NCBI GenBank assembly: GCA_001661245.1
Contig: KV454015.1
Location: forward strand, 855,501-919,500
Reading direction: 5' to 3'
Length of the DNA stretch: 64,000 bases
Origin: Pachysolen tannophilus NRRL Y-2460
Lineage: Eukaryota; Ascomycota; Pichiomycetes; Alaninales; Pachysolenaceae
The translations under genes and the position numbers were made by a program. Each line of letters opens with the position of its first letter. The first letter of the stretch is position 1. Shown in pieces: positions 1 through 9,615 of this stretch. The notes below the pieces were generated by a model. It was not told the DNA's origin and did no database searches. It saw nothing but the letters and a program-made list of their open reading frames with translations.

Positions 1-1584
1 GTTTCTAGCTGGACCATTGAATTCTTTTTTACCATAGGCAAAATAGTATATCCACGCAAGTAGCATCACACCAGGAGTAATAACAACTGTGTAATTCATA
101 GTTTCCTTATCAACAGTAGTACCAGAAGGGAACATGACCATTATTATTACAAAAGTCATGAAGAAAATGGAAATCCAGTTAACTATTGGGGACCAGAATT
201 TACCCAAGTAAAAATCTCCTGGTATGAATTTATCACGGCCATAAGTATTCCTCAAGAAAATAGGAACACACCATGCAAAGTAATTACCTGCAATATATAA
301 ACTGAATAAAGCATCAGCTGCAGTGGTTCCAATCAAACAAAGCAATCCCATAATCAAACTTAAAATACCTCCAAACCAAACTGCTCTTAATGGAGTGGAT
401 AATTTTTTATTTACCACTTTAATATATTTTGAGAAAGGTAATCCATTATCTCTTGAGAAAGCCCAAATTTGACGGGAAATAGCTGTAAGAATACTTGCAC
501 CCATTAACCATTGACATGCAGCAATTAATGACATAAATGCAATTGCCCAGTTTTTTCCTAACGAATCGTAGACAATTTGAGCCATTGGCTGACCAAACAG
601 AGTTCCAATAACAGCATCAATATCAGTTCTAATGCATGCTCCAACAACAATACAAATGAAAAATCCCAATGAGAAACAAGCAGAAATAGAACCAATAATA
701 CCGATTGGAACAGACTTAGTCAGATTTCTGGCTTCTTCTGACATATGGACACATGAATCAAATGCACCAATTGTCCAAATAGAAGGCATCCAACCATTCA
801 ATACAAAATTCCATCCATTATCCCAACCACCAGAGAAATTTTGGTAGTTACCAAAAATAAACTTCCCATCATTAAATCCACCCATATTTATTTTAGTTCC
901 AATTGGAACAGCAATGAAGAATAACAAGATCAAACCAAGGTTACATATAATGGAGACTGTTTGCAATCTAGAACAAACATGAGATGCAGCACAAGTAATA
1001 AAAATGTGCGAAACAACACAAGCAGCAAATACACCATAAGTCTTTCCTGTTGTCAAAGTGAAATCACCGTCTTTACTTATGTAGACGGCAGCTAAAACTT
1101 CATTTGCAAAACCATAATTGACTGAACATAATGCTCCAACTAAAGCAACACTGTTGGTATTTCCAACTATATAGGAAATAGGAACTTTCCATTTTTCTGG
1201 TGCATAAAACCAAGACCAATAATAAAGACCACCAGATGTTGGCATCGCACTACCTAACTCAGACATTGAAATACCAATTAATAAAACGAAAAAAGATGCT
1301 ATAAACCAACCCCAGATCATGCCAACTGTACCACCAGTTAAAGCTTGGGCCAAGACAGAAGAAATAGAAGGAAGCAATCCCATGATTGAAAATGCAACCC
1401 CAAAAACTTGAAGTGTCGAAAACTGTCTTCTCAACTCTGCCTTATAACCAATTTCTGCTAGTAACTCATTATCTGTTTGTGCATGTTTTGGATCTATATG
1501 ACCGGGATCAATATTTCTATATCTCGATACTGTGACTTTGATTTCAAGATCTTTGTCCTGTGTAGGAGTTTTCGAAAGTGACAT
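1..1584 (-). CDS. UGA4: GABA/amino-acid permease, UGA4-like (3' end outside window)
   Basis: The 528 codons seen start at ATG 1584 and stay open to the window edge, so the C-terminus is missing. The protein is a 12-TM-type amino acid-polyamine-choline permease for the plasma or vacuolar membrane. After a hydrophilic N-terminus (residues 1-55) come hydrophobic segments, the early family motif around FGVAFSIMGLLPSI, and the cytoplasmic-loop motif HMSEEARN near residue 285. The loop and GABA-permease-like TM1 place it in the Uga4 branch; the true substrate could be GABA, a polyamine or another amino acid. The only in-frame CTG (721-723) lies straight after SEEARN, where relatives usually carry Ala or Pro. 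The upstream region shares a 9-mer with the UGA2/ureohydrolase promoter, which supports a GABA role. Confidence 0.8.
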   Translation of the reverse strand, partial: MSLSKTPTQDKDLEIKVTVSRYRNIDPGHIDPKHAQTDNELLAEIGYKAELRRQFSTLQVFGVAFSIMGLLPSISSVLAQALTGGTVGMIWGWFIASFFVLLIGISMSELGSAMPTSGGLYYWSWFYAPEKWKVPISYIVGNTNSVALVGALCSVNYGFANEVLAAVYISKDGDFTLTTGKTYGVFAACVVSHIFITCAASHVCSRLQTVSIICNLGLILLFFIAVPIGTKINMGGFNDGKFIFGNYQNFSGGWDNGWNFVLNGWMPSIWTIGAFDSCVHMSEEARNLTKSVPIGIIGSISACFSLGFFICIVVGACIRTDIDAVIGTLFGQPMAQIVYDSLGKNWAIAFMSLIAACQWLMGASILTAISRQIWAFSRDNGLPFSKYIKVVNKKLSTPLRAVWFGGILSLIMGLLCLIGTTAADALFSLYIAGNYFAWCVPIFLRNTYGRDKFIPGDFYLGKFWSPIVNWISIFFMTFVIIMVMFPSGTTVDKETMNYTVVITPGVMLLAWIYYFAYGKKEFNGPARN

Positions 1585-2197
1585 CGCTAAGGTTGTTGTT
1601 CAAGGTGTCTCTATGTTTCCTGGGAAAAATTTGGATCAATATATGCATTGAAGCGATATATATATGTATATATATATAGAGACATATATAGTTCCGCTAA
1701 GACACTACGAATCTAATCACAGATAAGCCCTATAATAAGAATATCCGCCTGTAGAATACACGACAACCTGGTAGATCGCAATCAAGATAAAGATTGATAA
1801 AAAGATAAATGAAAAGAAAGTGGAAAAAAAAAAATGCCGATGAAAAAAAAAGAAAAAAGTTAGTTCACGTGACTCCTTATCTCGAAGCTTTCTCAATGGA
1901 GTAAGTAGAGATAAAAGAAAATCTGATTGAACCATATATTGACAAAGCGTCAATTGCAGAAATCTTGTATCACAAATTTTGAAAGTGAAATTCCCTTTCG
2001 GGCAACTAAGTCCTCAGTTAAAGGCAATGGTATAATGGATTGGGAAACTTAAAGAACTTTTTTTATCAACTAAATTGATTCTTTTTTTCTGTGGTGCAAA
2101 TTTCTCGTTTGTTAGATTAAAAAAGTCCAGTATGAAAAATAAAGAAAATTTTCTTTAAAATTGAATCTATAATTAAAGAACGCAAAATGATAGTAAA
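1585..2197. other. Intergenic, permease and SPO11 3' side
   Basis: Promoter of the permease plus the region after the SPO11 stop. A TA-rich tract lies at about 1656-1690. CCGCTAAGA (1694-1702), GATAAG (1722-1727) and CCGCC (1745-1749) are candidate nitrogen/GABA control sites. A 78-codon reading frame at 1717-1953 on the minus strand is low complexity and not believed. No RNA gene was seen. Confidence 0.6.
1694..1749. promoter_or_regulatory. Candidate GABA/nitrogen control cluster of the permease
   Basis: CCGCTAAGA at 1694-1702, GATAAG at 1722-1727 (GATA-factor type core) and CCGCC at 1745-1749, about 110-165 bp upstream of the permease ATG. The same 9-mer, GATAAG and CCGCC occur between UGA2 and the ureohydrolase. 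S. cerevisiae Uga3 binds CG-rich UAS-GABA elements containing CCGC/GCGG, so an Uga3-like factor is an inference. Confidence 0.4.
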
Positions 2198-3927
2198 TTA
2201 GTAAACTTTAGCTAACATTTTTTCAATTTTTTCATTTATACAGGTCTCAACACTGTGTGCACTTAACTCATTATTAAAAATACTTTTAATTTCTGTACTT
2301 GATTCAGGGACAGGATTGTGTTCCTCTGCGACGTTCATTTCACATTTCATCAATAAAAACATACCTCGCTGGACTTCCCTTTTCATTAAATGTAAAGTAC
2401 TGCTGTAGTTTCTAGGTTTAAGCCCTTTATTTGAGGTTTCTATCTCTAAAGAAGCAGCTCTAGCTATGTAATCTTCTTCTTTTGGTAAGCCGTCCTTTTT
2501 TGAAATTGAATACTGATATTGAGATTCCAATATTTCTAAAATTTCAAAATCCGATATGAATCGTTTCATAATATCAAAATCTCTGAGTGAAATCCTTTGC
2601 CATCCTCTTTTATAGTCAGTTAAAAATATTCCTGAATATTGTAAATTGGAAATTATCAAGTCATTATCATTTTTGAAAATATTACCATCATCATCGATGG
2701 AAAATGATTTTTTATCAGTTACTGCAAACTCTTTCTTTGGTTTGAAGAAGTCATTATCTTCTTTATCTTTGTATCCACAATTTCCTATTCGACGATAATT
2801 TTCTAAACTATTACTGTTATTTCCAAATTTATAATTTTTCATTATCATGATACCATAAATATCACTATCTGCAAACCCAAAAATTGGTACATTTGCAAAA
2901 CTTTTTGATAACAAGTTTAAAAATGTTTTTGTTAGATTATCAGGGAAACCTTTCCCAGTTACAATTATTTTGTCTTGATTCTCCCTAGAACATAAGCGTT
3001 GAAAGACAGCTTCTTTTTCAATAACTAAAATGCATTTTAAGCTGAGAACACTGGTGGATTTAATTTTGATTCCTGGCAAGATTATTGGAATTAATGTTGG
3101 TCCATTTTCTGTTTTTATTTCAAACTGACCATTGGAGAAACCTCTCAAGTAAAGTGAATTTTCACTTTTATGTTCAACTGGATATTCCAATGCCAAATTC
3201 CCATATACTAGACCTTTTTGAGAAGAAACAGCACCTATCTCATAATTTTTCAGCTCCAAAGTAAAACACAAAGTTTCAATACATTCATCAACAATTGTTT
3301 GAGATTTAAATAATGCAACATCTTGGTAATAAACATCTCTCCTGGTAACTACTTTGCTACTTACCAAATTTTCAAATAATATTTGAATTATTCTTAAGTA
3401 TGCCACTTATGCACAAAAGAAAAATTATTTTTTAAATGTTAGTATAACCTTTCTTGGTTTACTCAGAATTTTCTAACTTACCAAATCTCCATGACTCTGA
3501 TGAAGTTTCACTGGGAAATTTGATTTTCAACTCTGAAGAGTTTGAGCTAAAGTTTCTTTTGGGAGATCTAAAGAAAAAAAAAGCAAAAAAAAAAAAAAAA
3601 ATGTTCTAGTCAGCTTCTTGTTCTAATTAATTATTTCAAATGAAGAAGTAGTACCCACTTCTGAGAAACATGCAGCTTTTTGAAATATAATATCAAATCG
3701 TCCTTACGCCTTATTCCATTTTCTACCATTTCCAAGAAATTTCTATATTTCTCCAGTATTGATCGACTATAATAAGGTAATAAAAAAGTTAATATCTTTA
3801 GTTCTGTTCCAAGTCTGTTTTTCATAACTTACGATTTAGAAATAATCAAATCTGGTGTTAAGTAAATATGTCTAATTTGAGAGTTGACATTGGCAGCATC
3901 TTCTGAATTAACTATGGGAAACTTCAT
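2198..3927 (-). CDS. SPO11: Meiotic double-strand-break transesterase Spo11, four exons
   Basis: Exons read 3927-3833, 3766-3659, 3567-3482 and 3405-2198, giving about 498 aa. Spo11 makes the DNA breaks that start meiotic recombination. The last exon holds the TopoVI-A-like core: RRDVYYQD with the catalytic Tyr, QKGLVYG, the Toprim glutamate in IEKEAVF, VTGKGFPD and the Toprim acidic motif as DSDIYG (usually DADPYG). Exon 2 matches the family's N-terminal helix (RNFLEMVENGI). Introns 1 and 3 have GTAAGT donors; intron 3 carries TACTAAC (3444-3438). Intron 2 has a weaker GTGGGT donor, an A/T-rich body and CTTTAG acceptor. All junction phases agree. Exon 1 and intron 2 are the least certain parts. 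Confidence 0.87.
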
Positions 3928-4438
3928 CTTAAAAATTCCAAAGAAATGATTATGAAATAAGAATTATAAAAAGATAAGAAAATGCTGAACTTTGTAATTT
4001 CACCTTCTTAAAAAAAAACAGCTTACAACACTGATTTCGTTGTATTTCCTGATGCGGTAGAGGTGCATATTTCAACTCATCGCTTTCCCCTTTTATACAC
4101 GAAAAGTACTTGATACAATTTAATACATTTGGATACCTCTTTTATTTAGAATTGTCACAATAATTCAAATCAAAGTATAAAAGAGAAAACAAATAAAATG
4201 TCATAAAACAAATAAAAGAGTGAGAAAAAAAAAATATAGAATAAAATTAAAATACTAAAATTTTTTTTTTTAAAAAACCCATATCAAGCAGTGAACACTA
4301 TTTTAAGACGCCACTTCAACCCTAACATTCTCTTGTAAGCTTTCAATAGTAGTCCCCAAGCTCATATAAAATATAACAAACCATAATTCCAACCTAGATT
4401 GTAAATAAACAAATATAAAAATAAAAACATAAAATCGA
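3928..4438. other. Intergenic, SPO11 promoter
   Basis: Holds the SPO11 promoter and the 3' flank of the coiled-coil gene. CTCATCGC at 4076-4083 equals the PAC core, probably by chance here. The rest is A/T runs. No gene was seen. Confidence 0.5.
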
Positions 4439-7400
4439 TCAATCAATCTCTAGTACAAAAGTTTCGTTTGGAGAATCAACTGGTCTTTCATTACCTTTTG
4501 AATAACTGGCACGGCGCAATCTTTCCAAAGTTGGATCTTCTTTTTCCGATGTGTGCTTTATATCTAAGTTCCCACCAATGAGATTTGATATAGCTGGTTT
4601 CTCCGATTTAGGCGAATTTCCAGATATTCCACCAGGATAAAGAGGAGAATATTGAGGGTTCATAATCTGATGTTCTTTTTTCTTATGACATGAGTGGGAA
4701 AATTCTAGATTCTTATTGCTCATGGTATTACTATTATTGTCTTCTAGAGAATTTCTTGAATGTGAATGTGAAGAAGTATTGCATGCAGTACATGAACTTC
4801 TCCTCTTCTTCTCAGTGGCAATTTTAGTCTTAGATACAACTGGATCAGCAATTTTTTTCCTTTCTTTGGCTAATGTTTCAGAAGTCAAAGATTCTTTTCT
4901 CAAGGCTCTTGGTTTCTTAAATTTTTCTCTGAGATTATTGAAGCTACTAAGTAACTCGACATTTTCAGCTCTTAATTGTTGTACAAGTGACTCCAATTCA
5001 TCAGTTTTTTCCTTACTATCCTTTTTACATCCTTTTAAAGCATCATTATATTGCTTTATAGTTGAAACAATAAATTTGACAGATCCCAATATTAGCGAGT
5101 TGGAATCGTGAAGCATTGTCACATTTTCAGTTGAACAATAAGTTTCACCTTGAATTGCAGCAGAAAACGATTTCTTGATAACGAATAACGAAGAACTACT
5201 CAAAACTTGAGATAAATCATTTACTATACCACCAATCAAATTACTGTAAAAATATTTCAAAATATCGACATTTTTATCTGAGTTATCCAAGTTCCTATTC
5301 ATTTCAATTGACTTTAATTTATATTCTTCAATAACTTGAGATAATTCATCAATTTTCTCGTTTGTCACTTTGATCAAGTTTGTTTTCTCTTCCACAGACT
5401 CCGTCAAAGTATCTGCTTGTGTAGATAGTAACTTGACTTTACCATCTAATAAAGATATTCTTTCTTCCTGAATATTAATGGTATCTTTTGCAACCATCAA
5501 AGATTCCTTTTGCGCATTTAAGGAATCTTCCAAGCTTTTAATTTCCTGTAAACTCTTGTGGTACCTGTTTTCAAGGTCTTCAACTTCGACTTCCAATTTT
5601 TTCTTTTGATTTTTCAACTTCTTATTTGCTTCTGATAGTTTAACTTCGCTTTGTACTAATAACTCATTCTCTTTTATCAAGTCAACCTCTGAGTATTTAA
5701 GCTTCTCGATAACCTTCCTAAGTTCTTCTTTTGTATTATGGAATTCATTATCAACTTGTTTCAAATCTTCATTTTTTTCATCAATTTCATTTTCAAGTTC
5801 CGAGTTCTTATCTTTCAAGCTGTTGAAATCTTCTTCAAGTTTTAATAAATTTGTTTCTAATTTATCTTTCAAATCTAAAGTTGTTTGAAGCCTGAAATGA
5901 GAATTTTTCAATTCCTTATTTAAAGACTCAAAAGCTTTCATTGTTTCGTTTTTCTCTTCTATCAGCACTTTTAGTTTTTGAGAGTCAAAATGTGACCTTG
6001 AAGTAACCAGTTCTAAATCTCTTTTGACCAGTTCATACCTTTCTACTAATAAATCATTTTTGGCCTTATATTCTTTAAAACCATGATAAATTCTACTTAA
6101 TATATCAGGAAGATGTGCTTCAGGATCATCAAATTCTTGTGAAAAGTCATCTGTTTTTTGAACAAATTCCAATACCAGATTAACAATCTTAGTTTTTTCA
6201 TCAAGATCATAATTAATACTATCAATTTCAGACTGTTTCAATGTCAATTCGTTTGTAAGTTTGTTGTTCAAAGCTTTTTGATATTCCAATTTATTGGAAA
6301 CATTATTCAAAGAGTCTTCTAATGTACTTATTTGTTCTTCAAGTTTTTCGGAATTAGTATTTGATTCAATAGCATTTTGCTGCAACTGTTTACGAAGCTT
6401 TCTTTCCTGTGATAACAATTCTTCATTTTTGGTTTCTGTTTGTTGAATCATGCCATCTTTCCTTTTAACTTCAATCTCTAAGTCTTGTAAATTATTCTCT
6501 GAAACTTTCAAAAGCTTGTTGATTAATATAAAAATGGAACCTATAGTAGTATGTTCTGTAATTTTTGCACAGTTATCATCATTTTCCTTTTTTGAAATCC
6601 TATTCAAAGTATCAACTGAACTCTTGACCATCTCAATAAATTCATTATTATCGAGAGCAGAACCATTTGAAGTTAAACTGTATAGTGGAGTATCACAAGA
6701 AGCAAAGTTGATTGGTGTTGCAGAAGAGTGTTCATTTGAAGAAAGAGCTTCATCTGAATTCCCCAATGACAAAGTTGCACTTTCTAATGCTTCATCTTCA
6801 GTTTCAGTCTGAACTTCTGGATCAAAATTTAATCTTGCTTGGAGTTCAGCTTCAAATCCAAGTTCTGGTGATGATGGTGATGTACCCGATGATGATATTT
6901 CTTTTGAAACATCAAGATGACCTTGAACTGATTTTGGAGATTTCATTGACAGTGACAGCGACAGTGACAGTGACAGAGAAATTGGGTGTTGCAGTGACAG
7001 TTGTTGTTGCTGTTGCTGTTGCGTCTTCAGATCAATTTTTGATTTTGAAGCAGAACTTGTCAGGTTTTCATTTTCTCTATAATTGTGGAAAATATCTGGA
7101 GTTTCCAATATATCATTATATGTCATCAACAGCTCTACATCTTCTAAATCAGCAGAATTTTGTGCCATAGCATCCAAATCTTGATCATCAGAATATAAAT
7201 CATGTGCCAGGACACCATAGCATGATTGAACACTATTTGGTCTTGGTGAATGAACATTGTTCATAGTAGCAAGGGTAAGATTATCTATATCGGAAACTAA
7301 CCCCCCATTTTCTTGACTATAACTACTCGAACTAATTCTTTCTGGAGAAGAATTAAATAATGAGTTAGTAATATTCTTATTACTCTTGGAAACCAAATCA

Positions 7401-7897
7401 TCTAATATTGGTGTCATTGAACTATCATTTTTCTCTGTTTCAGACTCTTCTGGCTTAAATAAATCAGTCAAATTACTTGGATTATTTTTCTTTCTGATTA
7501 TTGGTTGATCAGTTAATGGACTCGAAAACCTAACACTTTTCTTTTTCATCACAGGTGACAATCTTCCATTATTTGATTCCATCAATGGTAAGTTTACAGA
7601 TAATCTGGATTTATTCAAATTCATAAATGGATCAAAACTATTTGAATCACTTTCACTTGTCCCTGTATCTCTTAATTCAGTCATAAAAGAATTTTTAAAT
7701 ATTGACAAGTTTTTATCATAGGTAAAAGCATTTTTAAAAGTCGAACCTTTTGTATTTGAACTCTCAGAAATCCAAGAAGGATGAGGTGGAATATTCAACC
7801 TCTTTGTATCTTCATGAGTCAAATGGATAATTTCTTCACTTGAATCGTCTTTTGAAGAGGAAGAAGTTGATGGACATGAATGAACCAAAGAAAGCAT
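4439..7897 (-). CDS. Large coiled-coil protein, unknown function
   Basis: About 1152 aa from the first in-frame ATG at 7897; the frame continues a few codons upstream but with no earlier ATG. The N-terminal 430 residues are Ser/Asn-rich and disordered-looking, with KKKSVRFSSP near residue 120, a short poly-Q run and a Ser-CTG tract. Residues about 470-980 form a long heptad-type coiled coil rich in Leu, Lys and Glu. The tail has basic patches (KKPRALRK, EKKRRSS), possibly nuclear localisation or microtubule contact. The architecture recalls spindle-pole, kinetochore or polarity scaffolds (Slk19- or Spc72-like), but I see no diagnostic motif and name no orthologue. A possible upstream exon is treated in the findings. 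Confidence 0.8.
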   Translation of the reverse strand: MLSLVHSCPSTSSSSKDDSSEEIIHLTHEDTKRLNIPPHPSWISESSNTKGSTFKNAFTYDKNLSIFKNSFMTELRDTGTSESDSNSFDPFMNLNKSRLSVNLPLMESNNGRLSPVMKKKSVRFSSPLTDQPIIRKKNNPSNLTDLFKPEESETEKNDSSMTPILDDLVSKSNKNITNSLFNSSPERISSSSYSQENGGLVSDIDNLTLATMNNVHSPRPNSVQSCYGVLAHDLYSDDQDLDAMAQNSADLEDVELLMTYNDILETPDIFHNYRENENLTSSASKSKIDLKTQQQQQQQLSLQHPISLSLSLSLSLSMKSPKSVQGHLDVSKEISSSGTSPSSPELGFEAELQARLNFDPEVQTETEDEALESATLSLGNSDEALSSNEHSSATPINFASCDTPLYSLTSNGSALDNNEFIEMVKSSVDTLNRISKKENDDNCAKITEHTTIGSIFILINKLLKVSENNLQDLEIEVKRKDGMIQQTETKNEELLSQERKLRKQLQQNAIESNTNSEKLEEQISTLEDSLNNVSNKLEYQKALNNKLTNELTLKQSEIDSINYDLDEKTKIVNLVLEFVQKTDDFSQEFDDPEAHLPDILSRIYHGFKEYKAKNDLLVERYELVKRDLELVTSRSHFDSQKLKVLIEEKNETMKAFESLNKELKNSHFRLQTTLDLKDKLETNLLKLEEDFNSLKDKNSELENEIDEKNEDLKQVDNEFHNTKEELRKVIEKLKYSEVDLIKENELLVQSEVKLSEANKKLKNQKKKLEVEVEDLENRYHKSLQEIKSLEDSLNAQKESLMVAKDTINIQEERISLLDGKVKLLSTQADTLTESVEEKTNLIKVTNEKIDELSQVIEEYKLKSIEMNRNLDNSDKNVDILKYFYSNLIGGIVNDLSQVLSSSSLFVIKKSFSAAIQGETYCSTENVTMLHDSNSLILGSVKFIVSTIKQYNDALKGCKKDSKEKTDELESLVQQLRAENVELLSSFNNLREKFKKPRALRKESLTSETLAKERKKIADPVVSKTKIATEKKRRSSCTACNTSSHSHSRNSLEDNNSNTMSNKNLEFSHSCHKKKEHQIMNPQYSPLYPGGISGNSPKSEKPAISNLIGGNLDIKHTSEKEDPTLERLRRASYSKGNERPVDSPNETFVLEID
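6944..7021. repeat. TGACAG hexamer tract and poly-Q codons within the coiled-coil gene
   Basis: Six-base units (TGACAG with one TGACAGCG-type change) run through 6948-6976, with two more at 6990-7000, then GTT/GCT triplets to 7021. On the minus strand they read as alternating TCA and CTG codons followed by Gln codons, all in frame with the 4439-7897 gene. Confidence 0.85.
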
Positions 7898-8695
7898 CTC
7901 AGAAAAACCACCCAGCCACAAACTAATTCTAATTGAAACTCGACGGCAGCACTAACCTTAACCTTTAACCTCAATCCCAGCTTCAACCTCAATAAAAAAC
8001 TCTAATTAACCTGCAACTGGCTCTACAAAGAGAATGATGAACAAGACGTAAAGGGAAAACCGTAATTTCCACTAAACTCTGAACTGAGGAATAAGTTGAC
8101 GATGAGCTTGTTGCTGTATGACTAGTATTATACCAAGTTGAATCTGACGATGGATTTCTCAATTTTTCCCTACTATCAAAGCTACAACCAGAGTTGTTAA
8201 AGCTGGACATAATTAATTTAGATGGTAACAGGAGAAAAAGAAAGAAAGAAAGGCAAAAAAAAAAAAAAAAAAAAAAAGAAAAAGTCTTTAGAGGGGTTAA
8301 GATTGACCTAATGATATAGCTTTACTATCAATCAACTCACTATACAAAACTTTCTTCAACCGCACGTAGATGCAAAACAATACAAAACAACAGGTGCATA
8401 AAAGGGATATTTTAAGATTTAGGGAGATTTTGGACACAAAACAATAGTTCAAAAGGTGCATGATTACTTTATCTTCTCGTCTTTGTGTAACGCGAAAGAT
8501 GATCCACAATTCGTTATCTTAGTTACACGGTGAAAAAATAAAAATTTAACGGAAAAACACGTAAATGGCAGATGGCTTTCCATCCAACAATATGTCCCAT
8601 ACTAAAATTTTTCACCCTCTTCTCTCATCTATAGTATATAGATGCTAGTAGTTACTTATTTATTTATCTGAGACATGTCTGGCTAGCAAGACAAG
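7898..8695. other. Divergent promoter between the coiled-coil gene and POP3
   Basis: Contains a 73-codon ATG-initiated Ser-rich frame on the minus strand (8210-7989) that may be a 5' exon of the coiled-coil gene, a poly-A run at 8255-8277, and AAAATTTTTC (about 8603-8612), an RRPE-like element near POP3. No RNA gene was recognised. Confidence 0.4.
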
Positions 8696-9529
8696 ATGTA
8701 TACTTCAGGTGGACAGAAGAAAAGAAAAAATCAAGGGCAGCAAGGTTCTTTGAGGGAGCTGGAAATTAAGAAAAGACAGGTGTATAAACCAATATTAGAT
8801 AATCCATATACTCAATCGAATAATTGGCCTTACGTTGAGCCGAGTGTCGGGAAAGATATATTAGATTTGCTATGCAAGTTATTGGAGCCATTGGGTAATG
8901 CAAATAGGATAGCTCATAGTGAGAAGCAAAGGAAGCAAAGGCGTGATGAGAACAGGCAAAAGGAGGTAGTTTTCAAATTAGAGAAACCAGAGATATTGCC
9001 TTACTTGACTATTGGATTTAATTCTACAGTAGAGGCCTTAGAGTTGAAATCAAAATTAAACAGAGGGGAAATTAAGAAACTAAAGAAACCGGATATTTCG
9101 TTGATATTTGTTTGCAAAGCTGATATACAGCCACCTTTGTTAACTCAAGGTTTCCCAATATTGGCCGTATTGGCTTCAACTAATGAAAATCCTTGTAAAT
9201 TGGTTCAGTTACCAAGAAATTCTATAGAAAGATTATCACTGGCTTTAAATCAACCACATACTGGTATTGTTGGAGTAAATGGTAAAGATTTCCCCGGGGC
9301 AAAGATATTAAGGGACTTTGTAATGGAAAAAATTGGTGATGTCAATATTGAATGGTTGAATGATTTAGTGTTTCAACAACCGAATATCAAATTGATAAAT
9401 ACAACTCAACCTATAATGCCAAAGAAGAATGATCAAAAGGCAAAGAATCTGAAAATGAAGGCTCAAGCTAAACAAGAAAAGGATATAAAGGAAGACTCAA
9501 AGGAAATACTGAAAAAGAAAAAAGATTGA
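8696..9529 (+). CDS. POP3: RNase P/MRP protein subunit Pop3
   Basis: 277 aa from ATG 8696. Pop3 (the Rpp38-like L7Ae-fold subunit) acts in nuclear RNase P and RNase MRP, which process pre-tRNA and pre-rRNA. Family signs are the N-terminal block KKRQVYKPILDNPY (residues 26-39), the central L7Ae-like core with IFVCKADIQPPLLT near residue 140, and LPRNSIERLS. It is longer than the 195-aa S. cerevisiae protein because of a Lys-rich tail (last 40 residues), plausibly for RNA binding. The start is supported by the distance to the conserved block. An RRPE-like element upstream fits ribosome-biogenesis control. Confidence 0.85.
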   Translation: MYTSGGQKKRKNQGQQGSLRELEIKKRQVYKPILDNPYTQSNNWPYVEPSVGKDILDLLCKLLEPLGNANRIAHSEKQRKQRRDENRQKEVVFKLEKPEILPYLTIGFNSTVEALELKSKLNRGEIKKLKKPDISLIFVCKADIQPPLLTQGFPILAVLASTNENPCKLVQLPRNSIERLSLALNQPHTGIVGVNGKDFPGAKILRDFVMEKIGDVNIEWLNDLVFQQPNIKLINTTQPIMPKKNDQKAKNLKMKAQAKQEKDIKEDSKEILKKKKD

Positions 9530-9615
9530 AATCTTACAAATTGTATAAAATAATTATGCAAATATAGTTATTATTTATTCATTACTTCATAATGAAACAC
9601 TGTTAAATTATTTTA

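Noticed and set aside
1717-1953. 78-codon minus-strand frame upstream of the permease
   Set aside because: Phe-run low complexity inside a promoter, no homology sign.
2017-2045. tRNA-like string GGCAATGGTATAATGG
   Set aside because: No cloverleaf or B box follows.
4076-4083. PAC element CTCATCGC upstream of SPO11
   Set aside because: SPO11 is not a ribosome-biogenesis gene and no RRPE partner lies close; probably chance.
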